DNA of 64,000 nt, from contig CM072526.1 of the NCBI GenBank assembly GCA_036898135.1, forward strand, positions 55,772,108-55,836,107. Direction: 5' to 3'. Position numbers and translations under genes: made by a program. The notes beneath the pieces are model-generated. The model did not search any database. It had not been told where the DNA came from and saw nothing but the letters and a program-made list of their open reading frames with translations. Below, one piece after another: positions 1 through 8,432 of this stretch; positions within the stretch are counted from its first letter, which is position 1, and each line of letters opens with the position of its first letter. The stretch is from Oncomelania hupensis (Eukaryota; Mollusca; Gastropoda; Littorinimorpha; Pomatiopsidae).

Positions 1-174
1 CAAACATAAGTACAACCCAACATGATACAACAAGTGGCTGTAGACTGTAGTATGCTTCTAAGTCTACAAGGACAAACATCCGTCACATTGTCGTACACAT
101 AAGCTCAGAAGAAAAAATACTTCAAACTACATAATTAAGCAAAGTTCATGTTTTCTAAAACAAAGGCCAAGTGT

Positions 175-604
175 CCAATGGGCTCTATGCACAAGTCGCC
201 GGCATGGTCACATGGCGCGGGAATAACAAAGCGGTCATGGCTTCTTTTAGCTCGCTCGCATGTACTCCAATGCTGCTTAAAAATTTTTAATTTACCGACA
301 TTTTGGGATATTGTAATGTTTTGAACATAACACATTCGTGCAATAATGATTACAGACAAATTATTATCAGGGGACAGGCTTTTTTTAAAGAGCGATTTGT
401 CACTGACATTCAGTTTAGAGTTCATCAATATTTCATCTTTCAGTGGAAATCGATGAAAGGAAATGTTATTTTCTTTGTATAAAGGTTTACGTCGGAGTTG
501 GAGCATCCAAACGCAGCACAGTACTTCACCATTTTCAAACTCGAGCACGCTGTGTTATTCCCGCAGCACGTGACTGCCACACCTTTGTGCATAGAGCCCA
601 TTGG
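175..604. mobile_element. MITE-like inverted-repeat element
   Basis: The arms at 175-233 and 548-604 are inverted copies of each other. Both share CCAATGGGCTCTATGCACAA at the outer end and a GCGGGAATAACA block at the inner end, with a diverged middle. The roughly 310 bp between them has no convincing gene; open frames on both strands here look like chance. A non-autonomous DNA transposon (MITE) is the simplest reading. I could not define a clear target-site duplication, so it could also be an ordinary inverted duplication. Confidence 0.5.
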
Positions 605-808
605 TTAATTCGATTCTATGGAGCGATGGGCTGGCGATGAGCAGATGAAATGAGACTGAAGCTATGAAATGCGATGATTAAAATTGACCGATTTTATTTC
701 ATGAATCCCGGCACAAGATCTTAAAAAGACTCAATTATTTCAGTCCGTGTCACACAATAAACATCCAGACAACTTTGTGTGATTAAAACTATCTATTTCA
801 CGGACGAA
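605..808. other. Non-coding host sequence
   Basis: I see no gene here. On the minus strand this lies downstream of the Rho GTPase stop codon, so it may be its 3' UTR or flank. An AATAAA-type polyadenylation signal is readable on the minus strand near 693, which would fit an mRNA end here, but such motifs are common in A/T-rich DNA. Confidence 0.3.
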
Positions 809-1156
809 CAGCTTCAATACATTTATTTCACTGAAGTTCATAGCACACAGAGTGTGTGATCCAAACGTCACTTATAACGTAGAGTTCCAACGAGCGTCAA
901 AAGACTCCAAAATAAAATGGTAGATAGGACGAAGTCAGTGTCATAAATTCAATTTCGTGTCACTGTCACTATCACATGAAGCAGCTTCAAGAAGTTTATT
1001 TCACTGAAGTTCATATCACACAGAGTGTGTGATCCAAACATCACTTATAACGTAGAGTTCCAACGAGCGTGAAAAGACTCCAAAATAAAATGGCAGATAG
1101 GACGAAGTCAGTGTCATAAATTCAGTGTCGTGTCACTGTCACTATGATATGAAGCA
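809..1156. repeat. 173-bp tandem duplication covering the Rho gene 3' end
   Basis: Two copies, about 809-983 and 982-1156, share long blocks such as TTTATTTCACTGAAGTTCA, CACACAGAGTGTGTGATCC and CCAACGAGCG with few differences. The right copy ends inside the last codons of the minus-strand Rho coding exon. The left copy therefore carries a second, altered copy of those terminal codons downstream of the real stop. Each copy contains the short palindrome CACACAGAGTGTGTG. Confidence 0.85.
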
Positions 1157-1666
1157 GCAAAACTTTTTCCAGCCCGCCTTCTTAGGACTGGAGGAGCCTT
1201 TGGACGTGGAAGTAGCGAGGGCATAGGAGATGGCGGCGCTGTTTTTGCTCTTGGAGCTCTTGGACCCGCGCAGCAGGCTTTTGGACCTGCCCAGCGCGAG
1301 CTCTTCCTGTTCGCCCCAGTTAAGCGACGTCAGGATGCAGGTGTCGAACACCTCCTTCAAGTTCTTCTGCATCAGCGCCGAGCACTCCACGTACTGAGCA
1401 CCCAACTGCGAGGCCAGCCGCGTGGCCTCTTCTTCAGACAGCACTTTCTCTTTGTATATGGCCAACTCGATCAGGATCTTCATGTCGTTCCGCAGGTCAG
1501 ACTGGGTGCCCACCAGCACAAGGGGTGCCCGCGGGCAGTGTTTTAGAATTTCGGGCACCCACTTCTCCAGCACATTGTGGAAGGATGTGGGCGAGACCAC
1601 ACTGAAGCAGAGCAGAAAAACGTTGGTGTTGGGGTAGAACAGCGGTCGGAGGGTGTCGAAGTCATC
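1142..1666 (-). CDS. Rho family small GTPase, RhoU/RhoV-like, terminal coding exon
   Basis: This is the 3' coding exon of a Rho GTPase read on the minus strand, 174 residues plus a TAG stop. The exon starts at 1666 directly after an acceptor (TTTCAG) and opens with [14 protein letters not shown], which follows switch II in this family. Visible motifs are [25 protein letters not shown] (the guanine-base G4 motif, TQSD in place of TKxD) and ECSAL (G5). The basic tail ends WKKFCCFIS, like the Cys-Cys-Phe palmitoylated ends of RhoU/Wrch-1. Known family role: atypical Rho GTPases acting on actin, adhesion and cell shape at membranes. The P-loop and switch I exons lie upstream on the minus strand and I did not find them in the window. 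Sequence 5' of 1666 in the same frame is intron rich in (TG)n and is not coding. Confidence 0.88.
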   Translation of the reverse strand, partial: DDFDTLRPLFYPNTNVFLLCFSVVSPTSFHNVLEKWVPEILKHCPRAPLVLVGTQSDLRNDMKILIELAIYKEKVLSEEEATRLASQLGAQYVECSALMQKNLKEVFDTCILTSLNWGEQEELALGRSKSLLRGSKSSKSKNSAAISYALATSTSKGSSSPKKAGWKKFCCFIS

Positions 1667-2172
1667 CTGAAATACACACAAAAGGAATGCATTAATGTGA
1701 ATGGGCACGCTCATGTGTGTGTGTGTGTGTTTGTGTGTGCGTGCGTATACGTGTGTGTGTGTGTTTAAAGGACAAGAACTGTTTGATTGTGTGTATAAAT
1801 GTACTATTTTTTCCCATGTGTGTAATAATTTAACCGTTTTCAGTTTATATGTGCATGTTCCCTTATTCCTCCTACCACTCCTCAGCACTTAGAACAATTG
1901 CATAGAATAATGCACGCATATATATATGTACTTTTTATTATTAGTATTATAAATAAATGGCCTTGAACACGCCTAAACCTAACAATATCCTGTCTGTAAA
2001 ACTACAGTGAAAAATGTATTGCATAGCAAGATTTTAAATCAATGGAAAGACTGCCTCTTCAACTTTGCTCTGTTGCGTCCCATGACAGTTTTAAAAACTA
2101 ACTCAAAACTCATCTTTTCGAATCCACCTTCCAGTGACTTCCAGCTGTTTCTTTGTGTGTGTGGGTGTGGGT

Positions 2173-2224
<52 letters not shown>

Positions 2225-2432
2225 ATTACATCCAAACATTTATAGAACTTTGTTTTATTTTGTGGGCATGCAAGCGTTAATGTTAGAGAGAGGGGTGGGG
2301 GAGGGGGAGGAGAGGGGAGAGAGAGAGAAAGAGAAAAGGGTCAAGGGAGCGAATTATTATCATTATTATTATTATTACTTATGCGCCTAATAAGCCAGAC
2401 TTAGCTCTAGGTACTTATATGAATACAAAACA
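1667..2432. other. Intron or flank of the Rho gene with (TG)n microsatellites
   Basis: It contains TG-repeat tracts at about 1713-1764 and 2153-2222, a GA-rich stretch near 2285-2345 and a short (TTA)n near 2355-2377. Open frames here are low complexity, for example poly His-Thr on the minus strand, and are not genes. The last five bases, AAACA at 2428-2432, are the left copy of the target-site duplication of the virus-like element. Confidence 0.7.
2428..2432. other. Target-site duplication, left copy (AAACA)
   Basis: AAACA directly precedes the left terminal inverted repeat and recurs at 17496-17500 directly after the right one. A 5-bp duplication fits insertion by the element's own retroviral-type integrase, which makes 4-6 bp staggered cuts. 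Five A/C bases could match by chance, but both copies abut the repeat ends exactly. Confidence 0.7.
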
Positions 2433-2602
2433 AGAGATAGCAATAATGGGCTCTTTGCCCCAAAGCTCATAGAGTTACTAAAGGAGGCCTTTTATTGCAA
2501 TTTATGGCTGTTTTATGAGCTTTTTAAAAAGCGCTCCAAAGCACTCTGGGAATCCGCAATTTGCTAAATATAATACATATTCGTATATCTTGCGTCTTTG
2601 GT
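2433..2602 (+). repeat. Left terminal inverted repeat
   Basis: It pairs with 17336-17495 in inverted orientation. The inner 110 bp or so is nearly identical, including TTATTGCAATTTATGGCTG, GCACTCTGGGAATCC and TTGCTAAATATAATACATAT. The outer 55 bp is more diverged but both start AGAGATAGCAA and share a nearby TATGGGCT or TAATGGGCT. In Polintons these ends are integrase substrates and are probably where the terminal protein primes replication. Confidence 0.9.
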
Positions 2603-2616
2603 CTCCCCATCAACTC

Positions 2617-2755
2617 CAAAACTTAGCCAGTTAATTAGTTATTTGTCAAAACTTATTTCAAAACTTAGAAATAAAACTTAGAAAAAATACCTTACTTAGA
2701 AAGTAGAAAACTTAGAAAACTTACAGAAAACTTACTTAGAAAACTTAAAAAAACT
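2617..2755. repeat. Iteron-like short direct repeats just inside the left end
   Basis: The motif AAAACTTAGAAA or close variants (AAAACTTAG, ACTTACTTAGAAA) recurs about nine times in under 140 bp. It sits directly inside the left terminal repeat and there is no equivalent at the right end. It could be an origin or regulatory iteron block, or simple A-rich slippage. No coding frame is convincing. Confidence 0.55.
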
Positions 2756-2794
2756 AATTGGAAATTTTTACAAAAACCGGTGGTAGCACTTCCC

Positions 2795-2881
2795 GCTTGG
2801 ACTCTCTCCCTAACTTGGTGGAGTGGGACGGACCCCTCGACCTTTTGCACGCATCTCCCACTCCACCAAGTGAGCCCAAGC
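2795..2881. other. Hairpin with a 16-bp perfect stem
   Basis: The arm ACTTGGTGGAGTGGGA at 2813-2828 is exactly complementary to 2856-2871, enclosing a loop of 27 bases. Outside an asymmetric internal loop, GCTTGG at 2795-2800 pairs with CCAAGC at 2876-2881. The structure lies in the gene-free left region of the virus-like element. It could act as DNA (cruciform, origin) or as RNA. The short minus-strand frame through it is probably not a gene. Confidence 0.6.
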
Positions 2882-2987
2882 ATTGTGGCATGTGTTGTCT
2901 GTCATCAAACCCCAAATGGGGAATCTCTATGAGACGAAATTAGAGAAACCCACGGAGGTGTACTGACTGAACTTTGGCTGCGAGTAG

Positions 2988-3051
2988 GACAGTTGGGTTA
3001 AGTAGGAGGTTCCCAGGATACCGCGCGCAGCCTCCTGTCTTACCCAATGTC
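2988..3051 (+). ncRNA. Candidate structured RNA hairpin 1 (pre-miRNA-like)
   Basis: A 64-nt segment folds into one imperfect stem of about 19 Watson-Crick pairs: GACA, TTGGGT, AAG and AGGAGG pair in order with the far arm, separated by 1-2-nt bulges. A 17-20-nt loop closes it. On the plus-strand RNA a G-U wobble and a U-A pair extend the stem by two, which mildly favours that strand. Hairpin 2, 55 bp downstream, has the same bulge layout with compensatory changes. Size and shape resemble animal pre-miRNAs; an origin or encapsidation structure is the alternative. Expression is not known. Confidence 0.5.
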
Positions 3052-3105
3052 ATGCAACCATTCGTTCTTGCGTTCAATATATCTGTTTACTTGTTGCCTG
3101 AGGCT

Positions 3106-3171
3106 TGACAATTGGATTAAGTAGGAAGGGATCGAGAGTTAGCGTGCACCTTCCAGTCTTATCCATTGTCA
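3106..3171 (+). ncRNA. Candidate structured RNA hairpin 2, paralogue of hairpin 1
   Basis: This 66-nt imperfect hairpin has paired blocks TGACAA, TGGAT, AAG and GGAAGG and bulges at the same positions as hairpin 1. Compared with hairpin 1, one G-C pair has become A-T through changes in both arms, and one A-T pair has been added in both arms. The rest of each arm is largely shared (GGATTAAGTAGGAAGG against GGGTTAAGTAGGAGG). Paired changes like these mean the fold, not just the sequence, has been kept since duplication. Confidence 0.5.
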
Positions 3172-3521
3172 TGGCAATTTTCAACATGTATCCAAGCCAC
3201 TTGCCACTTTGTACACTGTGTCTATTATTGCAATAGGACAGACATTTGGCCTTAATGCCTTAGCAAATTCAACACATGCCACAGAAGTGACTAACCACAC
3301 CGAAAATCTATACTTCCTTTTTTCTTTATATCCCCATCCAGATCGCTCATAAAAGAAGATTGGGCTTGGGAAATTACATACAACAAACCAGCATTAATAT
3401 TCGTTATTCTAAATGTACAATTCTAAATAATACACCATTAAGTGCGGCAATCTTTATTACATATTGTTCATATTAATTTTTAAAAGTGCAACAAATAGAT
3501 ATATAAATAAAAATTTATATT
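3172..3521. other. Gene-free sequence of the left non-coding region
   Basis: I see no coding frame here. A minor hairpin, TGTCTATT against AATAGGACA, lies near 3218-3242. The rest is A/T-rich and unremarkable. Confidence 0.4.
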
Positions 3522-4146
3522 AAAGCATGTGTTTCCCATTTACTAGCTGTAAGTTAAACCAAGGGAAATAATTTGTGTGTATTTTAAACATGCATTAAGC
3601 ATGTGATCCAGTTGAAAAACAGAATCGGAAATTCCCCTTTACTAGACCAGAGGAAATAATTTGTGTACAGGAATATTTGTGTGCTTTCTCTGTGTGAATG
3701 TAAAATCCTTAGTAAGTTTTTTGCCTTTGCTTAGATATATAAAAAGAAATTTATATTAAGCATGTGATCCAGTTGAAAACAGCAAATAGAAATTTATATT
3801 AAGCATGTGATCCAGTTAAAAACAGAACCTGGAATTCCCTTTGCCAGTGTGAAATAATCAATATTCTTGGCCTAAGCCCAGTTTATTCAATCGGGAATTC
3901 CCGCAAACATTAATGTTACAACCTTATACAGAGTGTTTTTAATTTAAATTTAATTTAATTGCTATCAAAACAGCCAAATATTGTACTAAAAAGGCCTTTT
4001 AAGAGTTTTATATTAAGCATGTGATCCAATTAAAACAGAACCTGGAATTCCCTTTGCTAGAACAGTGTGAAATAATCAATATTCTTGGCCTAAGCCCAGT
4101 TTATTCAATCGGGAATTCCCGCAAACATTAATGTTACAACCTTATA
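3522..4146. repeat. Direct-repeat cluster upstream of the polymerase
   Basis: Units starting AAGCATGTGATCCAGTT recur at about 3597, 3758, 3801 and 4015, with a looser copy at about 3522. The largest pair, 3801-3928 and 4015-4146, is about 130 bp and nearly identical. Each of that pair holds the 12-bp palindrome CGGGAATTCCCG. No ORF is present. The repeats may be regulatory or replication elements of the virus, or relics of unequal exchange. Confidence 0.8.
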
Positions 4147-4277
4147 AAAACATTACTACGCATTTATAAGTAAAGTGGCGGTTGCTTCCCTTTGACTGTA
4201 TTTGGTGGTTTGAAGCCTAAAAATCCATTTTTTAAAATAATTATGTTTTAATTTAAAGTTTTGTTATCAGTATAAAA

Positions 4278-4439
4278 ATGATGGACACAAAAAGTCTTTC
4301 GCAATCTCCTTTGTTTAAAGACATATTTCAAACAATACAACTTCAAATTCTTGACAGTCAAAATGTTATTAAATCTGTTTATAATAATTACGAATTTGTA
4401 CTCAACAATTTTACTTTCAAATCTCCAGTTAAAATATGA
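4278..4439 (+). pseudogene. In-frame 5' extension of the DNA polymerase, cut off by TGA
   Basis: An ATG at 4278 opens 53 codons ending at TGA (4437-4439). The frame is the same as the polymerase ORF starting at 4488 and no other stop lies between. The ATG at 4278 is preceded by TATAAAA, the A/T-rich start context seen at other genes of the element, whereas the ATG at 4488 is not. I infer that 4278 is the ancestral polymerase start and that TGA is a nonsense change in this copy. The alternatives are a small separate upstream protein or stop readthrough. Confidence 0.55.
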
Positions 4440-4487
4440 ATCCACGCGCAGATAACTTTTATTAAACCAGGCAGTATTGATGAAACG

Positions 4488-7400
4488 ATGACTGTGTGGA
4501 TTTCTTCAAGTCAAATTGAAGTGTTAAAATCTTCAGACCTAGACAATGCTTATAACAACATCTTGATCAATCAGTTACAAGACAGCATTGAGCGTGCAAC
4601 TTTGAAAGGGTCCGGGTGGGCCGAAGGAACTCTTGAATCATTAGAACTGAACATTACAAAGTATAATCCAATCAAAGGAAAATCTTATATCCCTCTTCCC
4701 AAAGAAATTCTTGACAAAAAGGCTGTATTGAATATTAAGAACACTGACGACAAATGTTTTGTGTGGTGTGTTTTGGCTAAATTATATCCTATTCAGTCGA
4801 AACAACACCCCGAAAGGGTGGCGCTATACAAAGATAAAGTAACAAACTTAAATCTCAAAGACATTAATTTCCCTGTTAGCCTTGACGCCATTGACAAATT
4901 TGAATCACAAAACTCTCCTATAACAGTCAATGTATATGTTTGGGACCCTGAATCAAAACTTATGCCTTTACGAATTTCTCCTAATGCCCCATCGTTTTCA
5001 GACCTCAATCACCACGTTGATCTTTTACTAATAACCGACCCGCAAGATCCTAGCATGCAACATTATACTCTGATACGAAACATATCTAGATTATTAGGAC
5101 ACACTTCAAAACATCATGGCAAACAATATTTGTGCAGACGCTGTTTAACTAGAGTCTCTAATCTCCAAGTGGCTGACAAGCACAGTAAAATTTGTAAAAG
5201 TATGACAGATATTCAAACCCGTCTTGTGTTACCGAAGCCAGGTTCTCAAGTATATTTTAAAAACATCAACAAACAATTCAAACAGCCTTATATAGTTTAT
5301 GCCGACTTCGAATCATTGATTTTAAAATACCATGGCCCACAAGGATTTTGTACGCCTAATTCATTCCTTACACACCTTCACGAAGTCTGCAGTTTCGGGT
5401 ATGTAGTTGTTAGAGCCGACGGACAACATACAGAGCCGGTAATTTACAGAGGGCCTGACGCAGCTAGGAAGTTCTTAGATGAGATGAACAAAATATACAA
5501 ATTGTGTTTACTGCAGCTAGATAATCCGGTGCCCATGATATTTACTGAATCTGACTCCCATAATTTTAAAGCAGCTACACATTGCCACATTTGTAATAAA
5601 GAGTTTGACCCGAAGGACACAAAGGACGCAAAGACCCAAAGAGTGAGAGATCATTGTCACATAACAGGGGCATTTAGAGGTGCAGCTCATCAGAAATGCA
5701 ACTTGGAATATGGAATCAAACATTTCTCTCTCCCTATTTTCATTCACAATCTTCGAAATTACGACTCCCATTTAATCATGCAGGCAGTGACGAAAGCATA
5801 CAAAGTGTCATGTATTGCCGAGACAGAAGAAAAATATAAAACTTTCACTCTGAATAAATTAAAGTTTTATGACAGCTTTCAACATTTGTCTTCCAGTTTA
5901 GAAACACTAGCTAAGAACTTACCCAGCTATCCTATCACTAGCAAATATTTTCCAGACATTACACTTATTCGGAAAGGTGTGTATCCTTATGAATACATGG
6001 ATTCTTGGGAAGTGTTTGAAGAACTAGAATTGCCACCTAAAGAGAACTTCTATTCTTCACTTAATAAAAGTTTCATAAGTGATATCGATTACCAACATGC
6101 ACACAACGTCTGGAATGCACTCGGCTGTAAAAACCTTGGTGACTACCACGACATATATTTGAAAGCCGACGTCTGTTTGTTGGCTGATGTGTTTGAAAAA
6201 TACAGAGAAACGAGTTTACATCATTACTCCCTCGACCCTTCTCATTATATTTCTTCGCCAGGAATGAGTTGGGATGCTTTCTTAAAACTTAGCGGTTCTA
6301 AAATTGATCTCATAACTGACCAGGTAATGATGACAATGATTGAGTCGGGCATTCGTGGAGGAATAAGCGTGGCAGCTCATAACTACTGCAAAGCCAACAA
6401 TAAATACCTGAAGCACTATGACCCCTCGCAGAAATCTAATTATATAATGTACTTTGACGCCAACAATTTATACGGTTGGGCAATGAGTGAGCTTTTGCCG
6501 GTTTCAGATTTCAAATTACTTGTTAATCCAAACCCCGCAAACTTGACTTGGTTAAACAGTATTTTAAATCACCCTAAAGATCATACTATAGGGTTTATTG
6601 TCGAAGTTGACCTAGAGTATCCCAATGCTTTACACGACCTGCATAATGATTACCCATTAGCACCAGAAAGATTGCATGGTACAGACAAGCAACTTAAACT
6701 TATTCCCAACCTTTATAATAAATCTAATTATGTCTGCCACTACAGAAACCTGCAGTTCTACATCAGACACGGCATGAAGTGCACAGCGATTCACAAGCTT
6801 TTATTCTTTAAACAAACGAATGTCTTGGCCGGGTACATCAATAAAAACACAGAGCTTAGAAAACAAGCGCAATCTACGTTTGAAAAAGATTTCTTTAAGC
6901 TGCTGAATAACAGCTGTTTTGGTAAAACTATGGAGAACCCATACAAGCGAAAAGACGTCAGGCTAATTACCTCACCCAATCAAGCGATTAAATTAACATC
7001 TAAGCCTCAATACCTTGGTTACAAAGAGTTTCATGACTCCTTGTATGCAGTTACCATGAAAACCACGCAAGTTAATCTAGACAAACCAGTGTTTATGGGG
7101 ATGACTATTCTTGACCTTTCTAAATTACTAATGTTCGAATTTTACTACGATTACTTTAAACCTAAATACCCGGAGGCCAGAGTTTTATACACAGACACAG
7201 ACTCCCTTATACTAGACATCCCTACTGAAGACATTTATAAAGACTTAGAATCGGAACTACAACATTACGATACTAGTGACTACCCTGAAACTCACCCTTT
7301 GTACAGCAAAGCAAACCAAAAGAAAATAGGTTTGATGAAAGATGAAATGAACGGGAAACTAATAGAAGAATACGCAGGACTGCGATCTAAGCAGTACAGT

Positions 7401-7712
7401 ATTAAACACGAATCGGGGGAATCTTCAAAAGCAAAAGGCACCCAAAAAGCTGCAATAAAAAACAGAGATATCAGACACGAAAACTACCTGGAAGCCTTAG
7501 ATGGAAAAGAAGTTAAACCATACCCTAACACAACTATAAAGTCTAAAAACCATATAGTGTCCACTGCTGTGACGACCAAAAAAACATTATGCGCTAATGA
7601 CACAAAGAGAATAAGAGTAACTAAGGAGTTTGCATACGCTCTAGGCCACTATAAATTACAGGTAGAAACAGCGACTGCGACTGCGACTACGAGTAAGGAG
7701 GAGGGCCCGTAA
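4488..7712 (+). CDS. polB: Protein-primed family B DNA polymerase (pPolB)
   Basis: This 1074-residue open frame is the replicative polymerase of the element. The 3'-5' exonuclease shows YADFES (Exo I, D273 and E275) and NYDSH (Exo II, D426). Between them, about residues 365-407, lies a Cys/His zinc module with CHIC, DHCH (388-391) and a CxxCN-type end, like the endonuclease VII-like insertion of Polinton polymerases. The palm has YFDANNLYG (motif A, D657), NNSCFGK (motif B, 807-813) and YTDTDS (motif C, 901-906). These are the catalytic residues of protein-primed PolB enzymes, which use a terminal protein rather than an RNA primer. All catalytic motifs are intact. An in-frame segment upstream suggests that the first 70 or so residues of the ancestral protein are missing behind a TGA. 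It ends 24 bp from the convergent gene at 7737-8399. Confidence 0.95.
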   Translation: MTVWISSSQIEVLKSSDLDNAYNNILINQLQDSIERATLKGSGWAEGTLESLELNITKYNPIKGKSYIPLPKEILDKKAVLNIKNTDDKCFVWCVLAKLYPIQSKQHPERVALYKDKVTNLNLKDINFPVSLDAIDKFESQNSPITVNVYVWDPESKLMPLRISPNAPSFSDLNHHVDLLLITDPQDPSMQHYTLIRNISRLLGHTSKHHGKQYLCRRCLTRVSNLQVADKHSKICKSMTDIQTRLVLPKPGSQVYFKNINKQFKQPYIVYADFESLILKYHGPQGFCTPNSFLTHLHEVCSFGYVVVRADGQHTEPVIYRGPDAARKFLDEMNKIYKLCLLQLDNPVPMIFTESDSHNFKAATHCHICNKEFDPKDTKDAKTQRVRDHCHITGAFRGAAHQKCNLEYGIKHFSLPIFIHNLRNYDSHLIMQAVTKAYKVSCIAETEEKYKTFTLNKLKFYDSFQHLSSSLETLAKNLPSYPITSKYFPDITLIRKGVYPYEYMDSWEVFEELELPPKENFYSSLNKSFISDIDYQHAHNVWNALGCKNLGDYHDIYLKADVCLLADVFEKYRETSLHHYSLDPSHYISSPGMSWDAFLKLSGSKIDLITDQVMMTMIESGIRGGISVAAHNYCKANNKYLKHYDPSQKSNYIMYFDANNLYGWAMSELLPVSDFKLLVNPNPANLTWLNSILNHPKDHTIGFIVEVDLEYPNALHDLHNDYPLAPERLHGTDKQLKLIPNLYNKSNYVCHYRNLQFYIRHGMKCTAIHKLLFFKQTNVLAGYINKNTELRKQAQSTFEKDFFKLLNNSCFGKTMENPYKRKDVRLITSPNQAIKLTSKPQYLGYKEFHDSLYAVTMKTTQVNLDKPVFMGMTILDLSKLLMFEFYYDYFKPKYPEARVLYTDTDSLILDIPTEDIYKDLESELQHYDTSDYPETHPLYSKANQKKIGLMKDEMNGKLIEEYAGLRSKQYSIKHESGESSKAKGTQKAAIKNRDIRHENYLEALDGKEVKPYPNTTIKSKNHIVSTAVTTKKTLCANDTKRIRVTKEFAYALGHYKLQVETATATATTSKEEGP

Positions 7713-7736
7713 GGTTTGAATAAATGTTAACTGTAT

Positions 7737-8399
7737 TTATTCTGAAGCGCCAAGCTTTTTCTTCAAAGCATCTAGCTGCTCTTTCCGTCCCAGTAGTCTC
7801 CCTTCTTCTATTAATTTTTTTTTAATTTCTTCAACATTAACAGGTGCAGACCTAGATTTAGATTGTATGTCATGCTTCAACTTTTTATATTCTTCAAAAT
7901 CTCGCTGGATACTTACAAACTCTTGGTCTGTAATCTGAGTGTCTTCTAGAGCTTTTGAAATTATTAAGTTCATGCTAGTAAGTTTAGCTATCGCCAGGCT
8001 AGAAATGAGGTCGTGTTTTTCTAATTTCTTAGATACTTTAGTATTAATTACACCAAGTAGAACTGACATCACTGAAGATAATCCGGCAGCCACTCCTAAT
8101 CCAATACTAATTGGTATACCAATTCCAGTCACCAATAATCCCACGCTGGCAGCAGCTTCCGCAGCATTAATAACATTTAGACCAGTAGACACGTAATTTA
8201 TTCCGCTATAAGCGCCGGAATACCGTCGTCTGCATCTAGAGTACTTTTGGATATCTGATTCAATTTGAGTCCTAACTTTTCTTATTTCTTCCAGCCTGAA
8301 CGTTTGAACATTACTTAAGTCTAACGTTGGAGCACTGGGTTGCATTGGTTGTTCATCCAATACTGCTTCTACTATAGCAGGATACAATTTTGTCGTCAT
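7737..8399 (-). CDS. Orphan membrane-associated protein of the element
   Basis: 220 residues from the ATG at 8399, which has an A/T-rich stretch upstream; an ATG ten codons further upstream is possible but less likely. After a variable N-terminus there is a basic patch (KYSRCRRRYS, about 52-61). Next comes a long Gly/Ala/Val-rich hydrophobic region, about 64-119, that could form a membrane hairpin. The C-terminal half is charged and helical, likely coiled coil. I do not assign a function. Proteins with this layout accompany related elements in invertebrate genomes (recollection, not searched). A virion membrane or membrane-remodelling role is speculation. It is the distal member of a minus-strand run of three genes starting at 10023. 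Confidence 0.75.
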   Translation of the reverse strand: MTTKLYPAIVEAVLDEQPMQPSAPTLDLSNVQTFRLEEIRKVRTQIESDIQKYSRCRRRYSGAYSGINYVSTGLNVINAAEAAASVGLLVTGIGIPISIGLGVAAGLSSVMSVLLGVINTKVSKKLEKHDLISSLAIAKLTSMNLIISKALEDTQITDQEFVSIQRDFEEYKKLKHDIQSKSRSAPVNVEEIKKKLIEEGRLLGRKEQLDALKKKLGASE

Positions 8400-8432
8400 A
8401 TTTTTAGTGTGAAAAAAAAGGGTTAACAATAA

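Noticed and set aside
135..640. Open frames of 137 and 65 codons
   Set aside because: They overlap the inverted-repeat element on opposite strands and show no domain.
1667..1888. N-terminal extension of the Rho exon frame
   Set aside because: It is intron upstream of a clear TTTCAG acceptor and translates (TG)n as poly His-Thr.
2692..2943. Short frames over the 16-bp-stem hairpin
   Set aside because: Two opposite-strand frames mirror the inverted repeat; no coding signal or start context.
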